DNA of 64,000 nt, taken from NCBI RefSeq assembly GCF_011762095.1, contig NZ_JAASQO010000004.1, forward strand, positions 124,001-188,000. Direction: 5' to 3'. The DNA is from Parvibaculum indicum. GTDB lineage: Bacteria; Pseudomonadota; Alphaproteobacteria; Parvibaculales; Parvibaculaceae. The notes beneath the pieces are model-generated. The model ran no database searches and was not told the origin of the DNA. It was given only the letters and a program-made list of their open reading frames with translations. Below, piece by piece: positions 54,130-63,868 of this stretch. Numbering within the stretch: position 1 is the stretch's first letter; the number at the start of each line of letters is the position of its first letter. Both the position numbers and the translations under genes were made by a program.

Positions 54130-56331
54130 TCAGCTCAGCTTTCCACTCGTCTGGGCCAGCATCAGATAGACCTTGCCCGTATCGGAGGTGAGGTAGGTCT
54201 CGACCAGAATATTGCTGCGGTCGCGCGCAGAGGCTGCGCCGAGCAGTTCCTCGAATGTCGAGACGTAGCGATCGACATAGGTGCGGAATTCGCCGTCTTT
54301 CTTGTATTTCGCAGCGATCTGATCGAACAGTTCCCGACCCGACAGATTGTAGAGACGGCGGGTGAAGACATTCCGTTCGCCCGCCTGGTAGCGGCGCCAC
54401 AGATCCGGCGGAGGGCTTTGTTCGAGAGCCCGGTCGAGATCGATCGCCAGCGATTGCAGCGTCTCGAAGACATTCACGGAGGCGCGCTGGAACGCATCCT
54501 CGTTCATTTGAGGGTCGGGTTTGGCCTGATCGGTTTTCTGGTCGCCGGCGGCGGCCAGCAGTTCCGACATCGCCCAGGGGCGTTCGCCTTTTTCGTCGTC
54601 GCGGGTCGGGCTCTGACGGGGCAGGTCGTGAAGGGGCTCGTGCGCGCGGCGCGAGGGCTGCTCGGCGGCAGGGCTGGACCGGTCGATGACACGGGCGTGG
54701 CGCACCACGATCTCCGCGATGCTCGCCAGGGCCGATACCTGGTCTTCCAGCACCTTGCGCAGCGCGTCGGCGCTTTCCATCGCTTCGTCCGGCAAGTCGT
54801 CGATGCGCCTTGCCAGTTCGTCGCTGGCAAGTTGCAGATCGCCGCCGGCCGTGCGCGCGGCGCTGCCCAGTTGTTCCATGACGCGGGAAAGACGCGCGGC
54901 CGTATCTTCTTCCTGCGTGACGGTCCGTTCGATGAGGGATTGAATTTCGCCGCCGCGCTTGTCGAGATCGGTATGGATGGCCGCCGTCACGCGGCCCACT
55001 TCCTCGCGCATTTCGGCGGTCGCCGCTTTCAGGCGGTCGGTTGTGGCCGATATCGCGTCGGCGGCGCTCTTGTTCACTTCGCTGTCGAGGGCGCTGCCGG
55101 CATCTTTCAGTTCCTGCACCGTGGCGCCGATGGCGCGCGTGGCGGCACCTGCCGACCGGCTGACGGCGGCGGAGGTGCTTTCGGCTTCCTCCGCGGCGCG
55201 GGCGAGTTCCGCGGACACGCTTTCGCGCAGCGCCGTGGCCTTGTCGTGGGCGCGGGCGAAATTTTCGTCGATACCTTGCGAAAGCTGCCCGACGGCCTTG
55301 CTGATCTGCGCGGTATGGCCGGCCAGCGCCGTGTCGGCGGCCTGCATGGTGTCGCGATGCAGCTCGAAAATCGACTGCAGGCGCGCATGTTCCTTTTCCA
55401 GCCGTTGCGCGGCTTCCGAGATGAGGTCGCGCTGCGCTTCGTAACGCTGCGAGAGTTCCTCGGCGCGGGTGAGGGCGTTGCTCGACACGACTTCGAGGCG
55501 GGATGACTGACGGTCCAGCATGGCGGCGGTGGCGTCGGCGCCGACACGGGCCGCTTCGCCGGTCCGCGACAGCGCTTCCGTTTGCGAGGAGAGGCGCGTG
55601 GTGGCCTCCGCGATGCCGGTTTCCGCCTCATGTGCGACTGTGCGCACGGCATCGACTTCGTCGCGGATGGCGCGGGAAATCTTGTCGCTCTGCGATCCCA
55701 GCGTATGGGAGAGATCTTCCAGATTTTGCCGGTGGCGCTTCAGCAGTTCTTCCATGGTGCGGGTGCGGAATTCGGCGCGACCCGTTCCCCGCTCGATTTC
55801 GGCCACCTCGCCGGTCACGACGTCCTTGAGGTTCGAGGCGCTTTGCACCGCTTCGTCGAGACCGGATTTCAGGTTGTCGAGTTCGCGGCGGACCGCCTGC
55901 GCGATGGAGGCGATTTCGCCGGTTGCCGTATCTTCCGGGTCGGAGAGGCGGATGGCGGTCCGGGCCAGCGCTTCCGACATCAGCCGCATTTCCTGCCCGC
56001 GCCAGACCGTGTAGGTCAGCATCCAGATCAGAAGAAGGGGAAAGAGCAGGGCGGCGCCCAGCACGGCAAGCTGCTCGGGCGCTTGCGCGCGCAGCACGTC
56101 GGGCCCGTAAAATCCCCAGAGATAGGCGCCTTCCGCCCCCAGAACGAAAACGCTCGCCACGACAGCCAGCGTCAGGATGCGCGGATTGGGGCGGCGCGAA
56201 ATCATGCGGTAGAGGGCGCCGCCGGTAGGGCTGTCCTCATTGGCCGCGCGCACGCCGGTTCCGGCCGCCACCGGGGCGGGCTTTTCTTCGGGGGAAGAGG
56301 GGGCGTCGCTCGCCAAGTCGCTGTTTTTCAT
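54130..56331 (-). CDS. Membrane-anchored coiled-coil protein, TipN-like
   Basis: A 733-residue protein with two N-terminal transmembrane helices (about 52-74 and 88-110), a very long Ala/Glu/Arg coiled coil (about 125-560), a disordered charged linker and a conserved C-terminal domain (GERNVFTRRLYNLSGRELFDQIAAKYKKDGEFRTYVDRYVSTFEELL). The architecture matches Caulobacter TipN, a pole-marking scaffold. Divergent from the Hpt gene. The TipN assignment rests on layout, not search. Confidence 0.6.
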   Translation of the reverse strand: MKNSDLASDAPSSPEEKPAPVAAGTGVRAANEDSPTGGALYRMISRRPNPRILTLAVVASVFVLGAEGAYLWGFYGPDVLRAQAPEQLAVLGAALLFPLLLIWMLTYTVWRGQEMRLMSEALARTAIRLSDPEDTATGEIASIAQAVRRELDNLKSGLDEAVQSASNLKDVVTGEVAEIERGTGRAEFRTRTMEELLKRHRQNLEDLSHTLGSQSDKISRAIRDEVDAVRTVAHEAETGIAEATTRLSSQTEALSRTGEAARVGADATAAMLDRQSSRLEVVSSNALTRAEELSQRYEAQRDLISEAAQRLEKEHARLQSIFELHRDTMQAADTALAGHTAQISKAVGQLSQGIDENFARAHDKATALRESVSAELARAAEEAESTSAAVSRSAGAATRAIGATVQELKDAGSALDSEVNKSAADAISATTDRLKAATAEMREEVGRVTAAIHTDLDKRGGEIQSLIERTVTQEEDTAARLSRVMEQLGSAARTAGGDLQLASDELARRIDDLPDEAMESADALRKVLEDQVSALASIAEIVVRHARVIDRSSPAAEQPSRRAHEPLHDLPRQSPTRDDEKGERPWAMSELLAAAGDQKTDQAKPDPQMNEDAFQRASVNVFETLQSLAIDLDRALEQSPPPDLWRRYQAGERNVFTRRLYNLSGRELFDQIAAKYKKDGEFRTYVDRYVSTFEELLGAASARDRSNILVETYLTSDTGKVYLMLAQTSGKLS

Positions 56332-56518
56332 CTGGTTTCGCCGGAGACATGAAGCCGCAATTTCGCCTCATAGGGTGTCGGAAGGCCGCAAAGGCGTCAA
56401 CTTGAAGCCACACTCGGAATCAAAGCTGCGGGAAAGGCAACAATTTTAACGATTCAGCCACGTCGAATCGGTAGCCTTTCCAACTGTAACTGTGGGGTAC
56501 TGGCTGAGGAGCCAAGGC

Positions 56519-56890
56519 ATGAAACCGATGAAACTGGCCGAGGATACCGTTTGTATGCCCGCTGCCGCGAATGCCCGCCCGATCGATCTGGTGCATCTCT
56601 CCAAATACACGCTCGGTAATCGCGACCTGGAAAATGAGCTTATGGGCCTTTTCCGGGCGCAGGCCGACGTTTATCTGGGGCGTCTCGCCGAAGCGGCGGA
56701 CGATGCGGACTGGGTGTCGGCGGCGCATAGCCTGAAGGGCAGCGCCAAGGCGCTCGGCGCGTGGGAGCTGGCCGATCTGGCAGAATTCGCCGAACGGGGT
56801 GCGACCGTATCCGAGCGTCCGCAAGCGCTCGATGAGATCAAGGCGGCCGTCGCGGCGGTCAACGCCTTCATCGACGGCTTCCGCGAGTAG
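56519..56890 (+). CDS. Histidine phosphotransfer (Hpt) domain protein
   Basis: A 123-residue stand-alone Hpt protein. The phosphorylated His is His70 in SAAHSLKGSAKALGAWELADL, and the flanking four-helix bundle is clear (YTLGNRDLENELMGLFRAQADVYLGRL). Relays phosphate between a hybrid kinase and a response regulator; neither is in the window. ATG 56519 follows GAGGAGCC. Confidence 0.92.
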   Translation: MKPMKLAEDTVCMPAAANARPIDLVHLSKYTLGNRDLENELMGLFRAQADVYLGRLAEAADDADWVSAAHSLKGSAKALGAWELADLAEFAERGATVSERPQALDEIKAAVAAVNAFIDGFRE

Positions 56891-56902
56891 GCAAGCCGAA
56901 TT

Positions 56903-58447
56903 TCAGCGTCTCGCGGCGGGCCGGGCGACCGGGCCTTCATCCGTGAGCGTGATATGCGTCAGCGTTTGTTCGTCATGGTTCATGCGCCATGAGAGCAGTT
57001 TCTGCGCATAGTCGAGCACGAGCGGCAGATAGGCCGGGTCATTCGCCCGGTTCACCATCTCGTGCGGATCCTTTTCCAGATCGAAGAAGAGCGGCGGCAG
57101 ATGCGTGAAGTGCACGTATTTGAACCGTTCGTCGCGGACGATGTTCATCGTGCACTGATGCAGCGTCAGGCCGAGCTTTTTCTCCGCCGTGTCGTCGGCG
57201 GGGTCGCGGAAATCGAATTCCCAATGGGCTTCATGTCGCCAGTTCTCGGGCGTCTGCGTTCCTTCGAGGAAGGGACGTAGAGAGGTTCCGTCGCATTGCA
57301 CGGGGATATCCGCGCCAATGAGATCCAGCATGGTGGGCATGATGTCCACATTCTCGGTGAAGGCATGCACCGTTCTTCCTCGAGACGCATCGCATTCGTG
57401 CCGGGGATCGCGAATGATGAGGGGAATCCGGTAGGAGGCGTCGAAATAGCCGCCTTTGCCCAGCAGCCAGTGATCGCCCATCTGCTCGCCATGGTCGGAG
57501 GTGAAGACGATGAGCGTATCGTCCCAGAGGCCGAGTTCCTTCAGCGCGGCGAAAACGCGGCCCAGCGCATCGTCCACTTCGCTCATCAGGCCGTAATAGA
57601 CCGCCTTCATGCGGCGGAGCTTCTTTTCATCGTCCGGGCAGGTGTAGAGCTTGCGGGAGAGCTGGTGCGCCAGCCAGGGATGCTGGCCGCCTTCCGCCTC
57701 GCGCGTTCCGGCGCGGATGAAGCCGGGGACTTCCGCGGGGTCGTACATGGAGGAATAGGGTTCCGGCGCGACGAAAGGCGGGTGCGGGCGCAGGAGCGAG
57801 AGATGGGCGATGAAAGGACCGTCCGCTTCCCGCAGATAATCCATCAGCCGGTCGGTGAGGAAGGCCGTGTCGTCGATCTCCGGCCCGTAGACGAGTGGGC
57901 GGGGGCGGGGGGCGCCGTCCTCATATTCGGGGCCGGGCGCGCGGACGCCATAGGCCTGTCGGATATCGTCCGGCACGTCGTAGCCGTTCGCCGAGAGCCA
58001 GTCCGTCCAGGGCGTCGGCCAGGTGCCCATCATGCAGACGGGACGGATGCCGGGCAGGGGCCCCTCATAGGTCTTGAGCCAAGGGCTGTCTTCTTCCAGT
58101 TCCCGCGGGTCGTTTGCCGTGTCGGTATAGCCGAAAAGCACCGGATCGTAGCCGAGGCGGCCCGCCTCCAGCGCCCAGTTGGTATGGCGGGCATCAAGCG
58201 GGGTGCCATTGGTGCCGGAGCGGTGGTTCTGGAGGTACATGCCGGTATGAAGCGTGGCCCGGGACGGGCCGCAGGGCGCGGCATTGGCGAAATGATTGGC
58301 GAAAAGCACGCCGTCCGCCGCCAATGCGTCCAGATGCGGCGTTTTCACCATGGGATGGCCCAGCGCGGACAGGCAGTCCCCCCGCCATTGGTCGGCCGTG
58401 ATGAAAAGGATATTGAGCGGCTTTTCCCTTGTGGCGCTGGCGGTCAT
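56903..58447 (-). CDS. Phosphonate monoester hydrolase/sulfatase-family enzyme
   Basis: A 514-residue alkaline phosphatase-superfamily enzyme. It carries the formylglycine motif CGPSR at Cys59 (AAPCGPSRATLHTG), metal ligands in ITADQWRGD and TSDHGEQMGDHWLLGK, and NVDIMPTMLDLIGADIP. Length and the sequence around HPPFVAPEPYSSMYDPAEVPG and YVHFTHLPPLFFDLEKDPHE closely match the Rhizobium phosphonate monoester hydrolase (also 514 residues, Cys57), which acts on phosphonate and phosphate diesters and sulfates. ATG 58447. Confidence 0.9.
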   Translation of the reverse strand: MTASATREKPLNILFITADQWRGDCLSALGHPMVKTPHLDALAADGVLFANHFANAAPCGPSRATLHTGMYLQNHRSGTNGTPLDARHTNWALEAGRLGYDPVLFGYTDTANDPRELEEDSPWLKTYEGPLPGIRPVCMMGTWPTPWTDWLSANGYDVPDDIRQAYGVRAPGPEYEDGAPRPRPLVYGPEIDDTAFLTDRLMDYLREADGPFIAHLSLLRPHPPFVAPEPYSSMYDPAEVPGFIRAGTREAEGGQHPWLAHQLSRKLYTCPDDEKKLRRMKAVYYGLMSEVDDALGRVFAALKELGLWDDTLIVFTSDHGEQMGDHWLLGKGGYFDASYRIPLIIRDPRHECDASRGRTVHAFTENVDIMPTMLDLIGADIPVQCDGTSLRPFLEGTQTPENWRHEAHWEFDFRDPADDTAEKKLGLTLHQCTMNIVRDERFKYVHFTHLPPLFFDLEKDPHEMVNRANDPAYLPLVLDYAQKLLSWRMNHDEQTLTHITLTDEGPVARPAARR

Positions 58448-58469
58448 CCTCAAATCCCCTACTTAATGA

Positions 58470-58886
<417 letters not shown>

Positions 58887-58899
58887 TTTTCCTTTAAAT

Positions 58900-59205
58900 T
58901 CAATCGGTTCCGGTCTTCCGCGCCCTGGCGTCGAAGACCGTATATTCGTGCTCGATCGACTTTTCGATGAGCAGCCGCCAGACGGGTTCCGCGATGGCGG
59001 GGGAGAGGCCGGCGCGGTCGGCCTCGGCCACGACTTTTTCCACGACATCCTCGATCCGGGCATCGTCCCGCACGGCGCTGCGCTCGCCCTTGATGCGGCC
59101 GGCCTGCTCGATATAGCCCTGCCTTTCCGCCAATAATTTCACGAGTTCGCGGTCGAGCCGGTCGATCTCGCGGCGGACTTCCTGCATCGTGTTGCATTTC
59201 ACCAT
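58900..59205 (-). CDS. Chorismate mutase (AroQ type)
   Basis: A 101-residue chorismate mutase type II (AroQ) that converts chorismate to prephenate. The start is MVKCNTMQEVRREIDRLDRELVKLLAERQGYIEQAGRIK with the N-terminal catalytic Arg and the Lys of GRIK, then VWRLLIEKSIEHEY with the C-terminal Glu. ATG 59205. Convergent with the ferredoxin gene. Confidence 0.9.
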   Translation of the reverse strand: MVKCNTMQEVRREIDRLDRELVKLLAERQGYIEQAGRIKGERSAVRDDARIEDVVEKVVAEADRAGLSPAIAEPVWRLLIEKSIEHEYTVFDARARKTGTD

Positions 59206-59299
59206 GGGGGGTACTCCGGACGGAATGTGGCGGTGCGTCATGCTGCGCGCACAACATAGGCAGAACGGCGCGTTTGTCACGGCTTGAAATGCGCATGAT

Positions 59300-59365
59300 C
59301 GAGCGAGGTTGGAGTGAGGTTCGGGCGAGATTGGAATGATGGTGGGGCGAGATAGAGCGCATGCG
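59300..59365. repeat. Three 22-bp imperfect direct repeats between chorismate mutase and ferredoxin reductase genes
   Basis: Units at 59300-59321, 59322-59343 and 59344-59365 share GCGAGRTTGG-like cores; units 1 and 2 match at 17 of 22 positions. The exact 22-bp period equals two helical turns, the pattern of iterated regulator sites. The 347-bp gap (59206-59552) otherwise holds the AT-rich promoter-like stretch 59461-59500 before the reductase gene. Confidence 0.5.
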
Positions 59366-59534
59366 CCCGCCCCGCATCCTCCCTGCGTTGATGGGTCGCC
59401 TCTTCGCGACGTCAAATCGGGGGTATTTTTCTCTTGGCTCGCCGCCCGCGCACCCCTATATATGCAACCAAACTTGTGAAATAAATTTAATTACATGGTT
59501 TGTGCGTGGTTTTTCGCGCGCAGCCGCCGCGTGA

Positions 59535-60584
<1,050 letters not shown>

Positions 60585-60622
60585 CGGCCGCGGGCGATGC
60601 CGTTCGAGTAGGAGTTCGCGTG

Positions 60623-60946
60623 ATGCATATCGTTCTGGTCGACGACCGTGGCGCCGAGCATGAGCTGGAGGCGCTGGAAGGCTGGCGGGTGATGGAGATC
60701 ATCCGCGATCACGGCTATCCCATCGTGGCGGAATGCGGCGGGGCCTGCGCCTGCGGCACCTGCCAGGTGGAAGTCGATCCGGAGTGGGCGGCGAAGCTGC
60801 ATGAGCCGCGCGAGGACGAACTCGACATGCTGGACGAGAACTATGGCGGCGAGTGGTCGCGGCTGTCCTGCCAGATCCTGATGTCGGAAGAACTCGACGG
60901 GTTGCGCGTCCGGCTCGCGCCGATTTCGGTGAAGGAAGCGGCCTGA
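60623..60946 (+). CDS. 2Fe-2S ferredoxin
   Basis: A 107-residue adrenodoxin-type ferredoxin with ligands Cys38, Cys44, Cys47 and Cys83. It is more acidic and diverges clearly from the first ferredoxin at 58566 (about 40 percent similar segments by eye), so it is not a recent duplicate. 38 bp after the reductase stop, so likely co-transcribed. ATG 60623; GTG 60620 is possible. Confidence 0.92.
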   Translation: MHIVLVDDRGAEHELEALEGWRVMEIIRDHGYPIVAECGGACACGTCQVEVDPEWAAKLHEPREDELDMLDENYGGEWSRLSCQILMSEELDGLRVRLAPISVKEAA

Positions 60947-60984
60947 TACCTGTCCCTTGCTCTGAGGTGGCGTGGCGGTTGCGC

Positions 60985-61269
60985 CTAGCTGGAGGCGATC
61001 CGGCCAATCGCCAGGAAGAGGCCGATCAGGAAACTCGCACCCAGAAACAAAAGTCCAAGGATCGTCAGGCCAAGGTCAAGTGGCTTGGGACTTGCGAGCC
61101 AGTTTTCATCGTTCTGTTTGATTGCATCGAGGAGTGCTGCAATTGAACCTTTGGCTTTGATGCCGCGAATTTTGTCGAGGTCCAATCTTCGATGGAAATC
61201 GCGAAGCCACGGTAAAACAAGCAGCACGGCTCCCAGAAAGCCGAAAAACTCTTTTGCAATTGCCCACAT
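60985..61269 (-). CDS. Hypothetical small membrane protein
   Basis: A 94-residue protein with two transmembrane helices: FFGFLGAVLLVLPWL (about 8-22) and LTILGLLFLGASFLIGLFLAIG (about 68-89), with a charged loop between them. No family recognised. Nine bp after the antitoxin-like gene, so possibly the third gene of that unit. Confidence 0.65.
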   Translation of the reverse strand: MWAIAKEFFGFLGAVLLVLPWLRDFHRRLDLDKIRGIKAKGSIAALLDAIKQNDENWLASPKPLDLGLTILGLLFLGASFLIGLFLAIGRIASS

Positions 61270-61278
61270 CGAGACACC

Positions 61279-61692
61279 TCAGCTCTCAGCGGCGGCGACT
61301 GTCCAGTGGGTTGCAGTGTCGGGAAACTCGGTTGCATCGATTGCGAAATCGGTGGCGTGGGGGGAGATGAGTATTCTCGATTCGCAAGCCGCTGCGATGC
61401 GCTCCATCAGATCCCATGTCGGTCCCTGCGTGCCCATTCCCGCTTCGATTTCGCTGATACGCGATTGCGTGAGATCGAGTCTTTCTGCCAATTCCTTTTG
61501 AGTAAGGTTGCTGGACTTGCGCATTGTACGGACGATCGAACCTGCACGAAACGCCGCTGCGGATATCGACGGCTTTTTGTTCCGGGTAATATCGTTCCGT
61601 TCGATCTTTTCGATCAATGGAACAAGAGAACTGCGCTTGGCCGGATTGCCAATCCTGCGCTTTCCGGCTTTCGTATCCTTCTTCCTGCTCAT
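61279..61692 (-). CDS. XRE-family HTH protein (putative antitoxin)
   Basis: A 137-residue protein with a basic, disordered N-terminus (about 1-45) and an HTH (SNLTQKELAERLDLTQSRISEIEAG). The pairing with an upstream 130-residue protein (4-bp overlap) resembles type II toxin-antitoxin loci in which the toxin gene comes first (HigBA-type). ATG 61692. Confidence 0.75.
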   Translation of the reverse strand: MSRKKDTKAGKRRIGNPAKRSSLVPLIEKIERNDITRNKKPSISAAAFRAGSIVRTMRKSSNLTQKELAERLDLTQSRISEIEAGMGTQGPTWDLMERIAAACESRILISPHATDFAIDATEFPDTATHWTVAAAES

Positions 61693-62081
61693 TGAAAAAA
61701 GTCCTCTATTCTCGGTTCGACTTCCGCTTTGATCGCATCGAGGGCCGACTCGCTCCAAATATCCGGAGGCTCGTCGGGTCTTACAAAATCGCCGGTCCTG
61801 CCCGCCTGCATCACCGTGATACGCAGCGTTCCATCATTCTCGTCTTCCACTACGTAGAGCACGAAACAATTGTTCTTTTCAGCGTCGAGATAGTCGGCCT
61901 TGTAGACATCTATTCCGTCATGCGTATGGAAAATCCGATCTGTCTTGTATCTCCGCTTGCCGACCAGGATGCGTTGAAGGTGGAGCATAAAAAACTTTGC
62001 GGTATCCAGCCCAAGCGCGGCGAGTTCCGTCCCAGCATCCGTGCTCCCGCTTGCATAGGCAGCGACCTGTTCATCGCACAT
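61689..62081 (-). CDS. Unknown protein, putative toxin partner of XRE protein
   Basis: A 130-residue protein (YKTDRIFHTHDGIDVYKADYLDAEKNNCFVLYVVEDENDGTLRITVMQAG). The beta-rich core LYVVEDENDGTLRITVM may fit a RelE/HigB-like fold, but the family was not recognised. Overlaps the XRE gene by 4 bp and lies in AT-richer DNA than the rest of the window. ATG 62081 is preceded by an AT-rich promoter-like stretch. Confidence 0.55.
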   Translation of the reverse strand: MCDEQVAAYASGSTDAGTELAALGLDTAKFFMLHLQRILVGKRRYKTDRIFHTHDGIDVYKADYLDAEKNNCFVLYVVEDENDGTLRITVMQAGRTGDFVRPDEPPDIWSESALDAIKAEVEPRIEDFFQ

Positions 62082-62323
62082 AATATAGGTAATTCCTTAT
62101 TTTTTGCCAACGCAATCCGGTAGCTTGGAACTTGCTTCGAGCAGGAAAGTCGCAAATTCCCACCTTTCTTGATATTAAACATAATATTTTGTTCGCCGGA
62201 ACGAAACGAAAGGCTTCAGGCGCTTATCGAAGGGGAGCATGAGGTCATTCCGTCGATACGGAAATTTTGTCCAAGCACGATGGTTTCATTGGGACGTCCG
62301 TTTCGTTTGCCGTCTCAGGCTTT

Positions 62324-63205
62324 ATGATGCCGGGCATGGACGACACCATTCCGCTGATCGAAAAGTGTTTCGAGATCTGGCCCGGGCTCATGCGTTTCGC
62401 CGCGGTGGGCGAGGGGGCTCATGCCGCGCTGGCCGCCGCGATGGATGCGGCGCGCGAAACCTCGGGCGCGCTGCTTTCGGATGCGGAGCTTCTGTCCAGC
62501 GGCTTGCCGGACGTGTTGCCGCGCGGCGCGGCGGCGCGCCGGGTGGCGGAGCATGTGCGCCGGATCGCCGACGCGGCAAGGCTCGAGCCCGCCCGGCTGC
62601 CGCCCGTGGCGGCGGCGCTGCCGGGCGCGGTCTGCGATCACATCGCCGACGCCATGGCGGAGGCGGGCGGCGACGGCTGCGCCTTTCTGACCGTTTCGCT
62701 CGGCGATGCCATGGCGGTGAAAACGGCGCGGGGGGTGGCAACGCCCCCGATGCCGCATATGCCGCCGGTGCTTTGCGAATTCCTGACCGCGCTGGGGCCG
62801 GGCTTTACCGGCGGGGCGGCGATGGGGGGCACCAGAGCGGATTTTCCCACCGAAGGCTTTGCCGACATGGTGGGCGTGGCGGCGGGCTCCGCCGCGGAGG
62901 CGGGCTATATGGCGGCCGCGCTTTCCGACGCGGTTTATGCCGGCGGGGTTTCCGTAAGGGAGGAGCCGCTTCGAGACCGGATCGCCGCGATGTCCTGGGA
63001 GGGACGAAAGACGGTCTTCCAGACGGGTACGATGGAACCCGATGCGATCTGGGATGCGCTGTCGTCGGGCGTGCGCCGGGCGGCGGCCTTGCGCGAGGCG
63101 CGGCTTTTGCGGGCCGCCGCGCTCGGCCTCAAGGGGCGGGGACGGACCGTCGGGCCGGTGGATGGCGACAAGCTGTTGCGGTTCGGCGTTTCCGAGTGGC
63201 GTTGA
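62324..63205 (+). CDS. Hypothetical protein
   Basis: A 293-residue Ala/Gly-rich protein (MMPGMDDTIPLIEKCFEIWPGLMRFAAVGEGAHAALAAAMDAARE). Contains a possible conserved VSLGDAMAVKTARGV segment and a helical C-terminal part, but no family was recognised. No RBS is obvious; ATG 62324 or 62327 or a TTG at 62267 may be the start. Followed 45 bp later by a methyltransferase gene on the same strand. Confidence 0.6.
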   Translation: MMPGMDDTIPLIEKCFEIWPGLMRFAAVGEGAHAALAAAMDAARETSGALLSDAELLSSGLPDVLPRGAAARRVAEHVRRIADAARLEPARLPPVAAALPGAVCDHIADAMAEAGGDGCAFLTVSLGDAMAVKTARGVATPPMPHMPPVLCEFLTALGPGFTGGAAMGGTRADFPTEGFADMVGVAAGSAAEAGYMAAALSDAVYAGGVSVREEPLRDRIAAMSWEGRKTVFQTGTMEPDAIWDALSSGVRRAAALREARLLRAAALGLKGRGRTVGPVDGDKLLRFGVSEWR

Positions 63206-63250
63206 GCGGGCAGGCTCGTCATAATCCCCGCAAAGGGGAGGTAGAATTTC

Positions 63251-63868
63251 ATGAGCTTTTACGAACGCCGCATCCTGCCGCATGTCATCAACATGGCCTG
63301 CGGCACCAAGCCCATCGACTATCAGCGCCGCAAGGTGGTGCCCGCCGCCGAGGGCACGGTGCTTGAAATCGGCATCGGCACCGGCCTCAACCTGCCTTAC
63401 TACGACACGAACAAGGTGACGCGCCTCATCGGGCTCGATCCCTCGGAAGAGTCGTGGGTGCTGGCGGGCGAGCGCGCCAGGGCGCTGCCCTTCGATGTGG
63501 AATTCGTCGGCCTGCCGGGCGAGGAAATTCCGCTGGAGGCGAAAAGCGTCGATACGGTGCTCGTCACCTACAGCCTGTGCACCATTCCCGATCCGGTGAA
63601 GGCGCTTCAAGGCATGCGGCGCGTGCTGAAGCCGGGCGGCAAGCTCATCTTCTGCGAGCATGGCGCGGCGCCGGACGAGGCGACGCTGAAATGGCAGAAC
63701 CGGATCAACCCGATGTGGAAAGTCCTTTTCGGCGGCTGCCATATCAACCGCAACATGCCCGATCTCATCCGGCAGGGTGGCTTTGACATCGACGAGATGG
63801 AGACGATGTATCTGCCCTCGACGCCGAAGATCGCGGGGTTCAACTACTGGGGCGCGGCGACGGCATGA
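63251..63868 (+). CDS. Class I SAM-dependent methyltransferase (UbiE-like)
   Basis: A 205-residue methyltransferase with motif I TVLEIGIGTGLNLPYYD (about 36-52), the post I region RLIGLDPSEES and KSVDTVLVTYSLCTIPDPVKALQGMRRVLKPGGKLIFCEHG. The motif VLEIGIGTGLN is typical of phospholipid or small-molecule methyltransferases (PmtA/UbiE-like). ATG 63251 follows GGGGAGGTAGAA. Overlaps the next gene by 4 bp (ATGA). Confidence 0.88.
   Translation: MSFYERRILPHVINMACGTKPIDYQRRKVVPAAEGTVLEIGIGTGLNLPYYDTNKVTRLIGLDPSEESWVLAGERARALPFDVEFVGLPGEEIPLEAKSVDTVLVTYSLCTIPDPVKALQGMRRVLKPGGKLIFCEHGAAPDEATLKWQNRINPMWKVLFGGCHINRNMPDLIRQGGFDIDEMETMYLPSTPKIAGFNYWGAATA

Noticed and set aside
54418-55506. Long plus-strand open frame of 362 codons opposite the TipN-like gene
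   Set aside because: It is the antisense shadow of the coiled-coil gene; the composition is typical of GC-rich frame shadows and there is no RBS or homology.
62239-63366. A 375-codon plus-strand frame overlapping the 62324 gene in another frame
   Set aside because: Its translation is dominated by Gly, Arg and Ala with no secondary-structure pattern; the frame starting at 62324 has a more protein-like composition.
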